The position numbers and the translations under genes are program-made. Positions 60,281-64,000 of a DNA stretch of 64,000 nucleotides are shown piece after piece; the first letter of the stretch is position 1, and each line of letters starts with the position of its first letter. The stretch covers positions 62,001-126,000 of the forward strand of contig NW_026516684.1 in the NCBI RefSeq assembly GCF_025766255.1, written 5' to 3'. Below the pieces are notes generated by a model that worked only from the letters and a program-made list of their open reading frames with translations, made no database searches and was not told the origin of the DNA. The DNA is from Zychaea mexicana (taxonomy: Eukaryota; Mucoromycota; Mucoromycetes; Mucorales; Lichtheimiaceae).

Positions 60281-61693
60281 TTAGTGCTGTCCATCCACAG
60301 GTGCCACCTTGTTATGTTTTTTAAACCATCGTCGAAGTTTGGCTGCATGATAGGGTCGACTGATATGTTGCATCAGGGGTGACGAGAATAGACTGCTGGA
60401 TGTTGGTAAAGGAGATGACCCTGAATTCGCCACGGGCGGTGTTCGTCCATCCTGATCTTCTTGTCGCTGCTGTTGTTGTATCATCCTTGGATAAGGGTGT
60501 CCTTGTTGCTGATGTTGCTGTTGTGGCAGCGGTTGCGGTTGAGAATGGTGATTATTGTTGTGCTGTTGTTGGCAGGTGTTGTTACTTTGACAATGGTGAT
60601 TATGATAACGGTTATGGTGCTGGTGAGGACGAAGCGGTGCACTAGTGTCGTCTATCATGCGTGGTGGAACCCATGCGTCAGCTTTACATAGTGTTGCACT
60701 CTCTTGTGGTAGAGAATAATGCGTGGTCGGATGCACGTCGTTTAAACAAGTCGAAGAGGTCTTTAACAATGGATGTTGAGCCAATGTCGTAGATCCTGCA
60801 TTGCTTGAACCTGCATGACTTGATGCTATCCCGGCAGTTTTGTTGCTCAGTAACGTAGCTGACGATCCATGATAATGACTATGGCGTTGAATGGGTGAAG
60901 ATGACATCAAGCTGCTATATCGACGAGTAGCAGTAGCGGAAGCCGAAGAATTATAACTGTTGTTGTTATTAGAGTTATTGCGCATTGAATGCAAAAGCTG
61001 ACGCATGGCATAGTGTCCAATTGTTCGAACGTAGGATTGTGCATCGGGATCCATGGCAGGCAGGCACCGCATAAGCGTGCACCAGTGGGTATATGCAGCT
61101 TGCAATGGATCTTCGTTAGCGTAATTTATAAAGTTGCTAGTGTTGCTACGATTTGACAGTATGCCGTTGCTCGTAGTAGATGTAACGGTGTACGGGGAAA
61201 ACCAAGGTATTCCAGGTGCTGCCTCAACGGTAATCGTTTCTTCGTTTAACGACTCCGGTGGTGTTGGGCTACATGAGCAGCAGCAATGATTGTTATTATT
61301 ATGACTGTTATGGGCTAACGACGATGACGAGGAAGACTGCAGATGCTCGTTTTGTTGGATTAATTTTTCGTATGCTTGCGTTACATCAGCAGCTAAAGGA
61401 TTGATAATAATGCGTTTGCTATTGTCTGTCGGTGCTCGCTGGTGTTGTTGTCGTTGTTGTTGTCCCACGCTGTTACTGCTGCTGCTGCTGCTGGTTGGTA
61501 ATTTCTTTTCAGACTTGATAGTTTCAAGTTTCGCCAATTGGGTAGTAAGTCGGCCGATCAAGTCGGTCAACTCGTGTACCGAAGCAGTATCTCCATTATT
61601 ACTTTTGGTGTTCTTGCTATTGTTCTTTTTCTTGTGAACATCGGTCGCTGTCGTCTTCAGCTGTGGTTCGGGAAAGGCAAAAGATGAAAGCAT
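60281..61693 (-). CDS. Hypothetical low-complexity protein, single exon
   Basis: 470-codon uninterrupted frame. Not recognised. It has an N-terminal amphipathic helix-like region (VHELTDLIGRLTTQLAKLET, about 38-57), a second possible helix (NPLAADVTQAYEKLIQQN), and a Cys-rich CCCSCSPTPPES stretch. The best-ordered segment is at about 195-235 (DPLQAAYTHWCTLMRC, YVRTIGHYAMRQLLHSM). The rest is rich in Asn, Ser, His and Gln, and a basic end (KLRRWFKKHNK) follows. A GTT/CAA-rich codon pattern explains the Gln and Asn runs. The frame length and helical islands support a real gene, perhaps a regulator. Convergent with MRM2 (127 bp). Confidence 0.65.
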   Translation of the reverse strand: MLSSFAFPEPQLKTTATDVHKKKNNSKNTKSNNGDTASVHELTDLIGRLTTQLAKLETIKSEKKLPTSSSSSSNSVGQQQRQQHQRAPTDNSKRIIINPLAADVTQAYEKLIQQNEHLQSSSSSSLAHNSHNNNNHCCCSCSPTPPESLNEETITVEAAPGIPWFSPYTVTSTTSNGILSNRSNTSNFINYANEDPLQAAYTHWCTLMRCLPAMDPDAQSYVRTIGHYAMRQLLHSMRNNSNNNNSYNSSASATATRRYSSLMSSSPIQRHSHYHGSSATLLSNKTAGIASSHAGSSNAGSTTLAQHPLLKTSSTCLNDVHPTTHYSLPQESATLCKADAWVPPRMIDDTSAPLRPHQHHNRYHNHHCQSNNTCQQQHNNNHHSQPQPLPQQQHQQQGHPYPRMIQQQQRQEDQDGRTPPVANSGSSPLPTSSSLFSSPLMQHISRPYHAAKLRRWFKKHNKVAPVDGQH

Positions 61694-62061
61694 GTTGAGT
61701 GAGTGATATAATTATAAAAGAAGGAGAGAAAGATAGTGGGAAAGTGTGTGGCTAGGTAGAATGTGATTGAATCAATGAAAACAGTGGGACAGGGATTGAG
61801 GCGAGGGACGACGGAGGTAGATGCTGGAGGAGGGAAGAGAGGGGGGAAAAGAAGCAAAATAAAAACGAGACAGGAACAAGAAATAAAGAGAGAGAGAGAG
61901 ACAAGAAAATTAAAAAGACATTCCATAGACTTTATAATATGGATTTCAATAGCACCAGTCGAGGATGCAATGGTGTGAGGGAACTTCGCTTTAAAGAGTG
62001 CTTGTACTACGTCTTTATTGGTATATAGTGCTGTAAGAAGTACTCATGATTGCAATGCATT

Positions 62062-63969
62062 TCATTTTTTGGTATTCACTCTACGTTTCTTGTTGGGGCC
62101 TTGCACGTTTTCATTGATCGCCTGCAATGGCTTTCTCAACGTTTGTTCACCGTGATGACGACTGCTGCCTTGCTGTCGCGAAGAAGAAGAAGAATAAGGC
62201 GGGTGGTCTTGACTGCTTGTTGTTCCAAGAGTTGGATTGTTTGATGAGCGACGGCAAGTGTCTCTTTTTGTTTTTGTGCCTGTATTCTGATCTGAAATCT
62301 GTTTGCCGGTGCTGCCACTGGTATGAGCCTTTTTACTGCTGTTGTTGCTGCTGCTAGTGACTGTAGCAGTATTATGATTATCAGCTGCGCGGACCGATAC
62401 TTTTGTCCGCTTAAGCATTCTTGGCGTATCATCAACACGCGTGGGTGGTGAATGTTGTTGTAGTAATTGATGTGACTCTTCGGTGTCAAACCTTGCTGAA
62501 ATGACAGAGGAGGACTGCATCACAATATCCTCGTCATCATCGGTATCATACTTGATATGTCCCTGATCATCCTTTTTCAGGGTAAACATGCGTTGCTGCT
62601 GCTCGGGCTCAAAAGCAGATGATGACGGTATCAAATCCATCTCTTGTTTGACCATTGTGCTACTTGGAGCAACATAACTCTGTTGTTGCTCCTCTTGTTG
62701 TTGTTGCCCATGACTGGTGCCAACCAGCTCTGTGTTCTGGTGAATTTGCTCCACATAATCGTACAATTGATCACGTTCGGCTCGTAGTTTTTCCAGCTTT
62801 TGTTTGTTCCATTCTTTCTCCTCCTTCCAATGTGCCTGTGATATGTATGTATGTAGGAGTGTGTCGTCATTCCATCATATAAAATATCGAGAAGCCAAGG
62901 GTTTAGTTACTAAGCAAACGATTTGATTGCTGTCCTCCTGCTGACAGTGGTGCAAAACTATCGTATGATGGGTGACACACCCTCACATACCTCAGTTGTC
63001 GCTAATTTCTCTATGTACTTTGGTATTTCCCGATCAAATAATGAGACCTTTGCCTAACACATACAAATACAAACCCAATTCACTTTGGTATCAGACATTC
63101 ATACGTATTGTAGGTGGCTTTAAAATATTACTCGTAGGGAGGTTATATAGTACTTCAAGTAAATAAACAAACCTTAAGCGCATTCATTTCGCTGCTGAGT
63201 GTACGCGATTTCTCATCATACTCTTGTAACTAAGACAGCAGTAATTTGTTGTTAAGTTGGATGTGTATCATCGATGCTGTTCAGGGTAGCAGTCGATTTT
63301 ACCTTTTTCTGCATTTGTTGCTTTTCCAGGGACCATTCTTTGTATTTTTCGGCAGCTTCTTTAGATGCTCTGTCCAACTGTATCTAAAGCACCATATGCG
63401 TATAGCCGAATTCCCACTTTGCGAGTCAGTCAAGTTATTCTTTTTATGCGAATAAAAAGAGTTAAAAGTCAGGCATGACGAGAAAAAAAAAGCTCACCCT
63501 GAGTTTCCGATTGTCGTTCTGATATTGCCGGTCCGCTTTCTCGTGCTTTTGGATCGTTTCAGTAAGAACTTTGTTCATCTCGTTGCATAGTTGTTGAGCG
63601 TCATCTTGGCCTTCAGGAAGATCATAGCAAGCACTTTCTCGGCTATGCGGTGGTTGGATCGTTGGTTCGTAACAATAAGAATTGTCACCGAATTGTACTA
63701 TTTTCGGAGCATTCTTTGCTTCCTGCTGATTGTCGTCATCTGCCAAGGAAGCCTAGATACAAAAATTGCTCATCAACACCGTTCATCCTATACTAACTAA
63801 AAACCAAAAAAATATATCTGACAACAATAACCTATACTACGTATTATAGTTACATTAAAACCCAAAACACCCACCTTATGGTTCTTGTAGTTCGGCTCTG
63901 CTTTGGCTATTGGTCTCCTTGTAGTCGACTCGTAACCCAGCACAGAATTCACTGTATGTCGCTGTTTCA
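62062..63969 (-). CDS. Coiled-coil protein, 5' end outside the window
   Basis: 3' part of a spliced gene. Exons seen: 63969-63875, 63752-63498, 63383-63303, 63229-63173, 63053-62991, 62835-62062; all phases agree. The first exon in view starts after an acceptor (CTATAG), so the start codon lies beyond 64000. Residues from the second exon onward form a long heptad-like region (NEMNKVLTETIQKHEKADR, KEAAEKYKEWSLEKQQMQKK, EYDEKSRTLSSEMNALK, EEKEWNKQKLEKLRAERDQL). The tail is Gln/Ser-rich with several basic clusters (MLKRTKV, PNKKRRVNTKK) that look like nuclear localisation signals. I do not recognise the family; a nuclear or mitotic structural role is a guess. Confidence 0.75.
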
Positions 63970-64000
63970 CTATAGCAGTAGGTAGCAGTAAAATACATAA

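Noticed and set aside
1..64000. CRISPR arrays, bacterial operons, rRNA genes
   Set aside because: No spaced direct repeats of CRISPR type, no rRNA signature, and genes have spliceosomal introns; the window is eukaryotic.

Overview
The window is nuclear DNA of a filamentous fungus, most likely an early-diverging one (Mucoromycota, probably Mucorales). The evidence is gene content (MOT1, DBP6, SRP72, DPB4, MRM2, SFT2, PITHD1 and a LACTB2-type hydrolase), many short GT-AG introns (mostly 45-165 nt) with GTAAGT/GTATGT donors and CTAAC/CTAAT branch sites, and LINE reverse-transcriptase remnants. The exon models were built by hand from reading frames, splice consensus and phase. Except at the two window-edge genes, all exon sums are divisible by three. 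The phylum is an inference.

Layout. 1-5.6 kb: the 3' part of a short-chain dehydrogenase gene, then two minus-strand genes, the DEAD-box helicase DBP6 (ribosome biogenesis) and a STIMATE/TMEM110-type vacuolar membrane protein. 7.5-11.7 kb: an unusual repeat locus, made of an ORF built from internal peptide repeats, followed by a ~269-bp tandem array in which every unit looks like one exon plus one intron, then a ~120-bp inverted repeat and an 83-bp tandem repeat. 11.7-17.2 kb: no recognisable gene. 17.2-25.4 kb: a LACTB2-like metallo-beta-lactamase-fold gene convergent with the 12-exon MOT1/BTAF1 gene (1956 codons plus stop). 25.4-37.0 kb: a gene desert with only weak coding-like fragments. 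37.0-41.9 kb: SRP72 and the histone-fold gene DPB4/POLE3 diverge from a 206-bp spacer, and DPB4 converges on a C2H2 zinc-finger gene.

44.8-52.2 kb is a degenerate, transposon-rich region. It holds two LINE reverse-transcriptase remnants and a broken lineage gene split by a ~2.97-kb, extremely AT-rich insert carrying duplicated modules with tRNA-like Pol III box motifs. The same broken gene is interrupted again by an 866-bp non-autonomous hAT-type element with a clear 8-bp target duplication. 53.4-64 kb is gene-dense again: PITHD1, a decayed eIF4A copy, a glyoxylate/hydroxypyruvate reductase, an SFT2-type Golgi protein made of eight small exons, the mitochondrial rRNA methyltransferase MRM2, a low-complexity 470-aa ORF and the 3' part of a coiled-coil protein gene.

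The intact genes are housekeeping functions (transcription, ribosome and mitoribosome biogenesis, protein targeting, vesicle traffic, glyoxylate metabolism) with no obvious joint pathway. The most unusual parts are the tandem exon/intron-like array with its repeat-built ORF (7.5-10.5 kb) and the nested degenerate block (44.8-52.2 kb).
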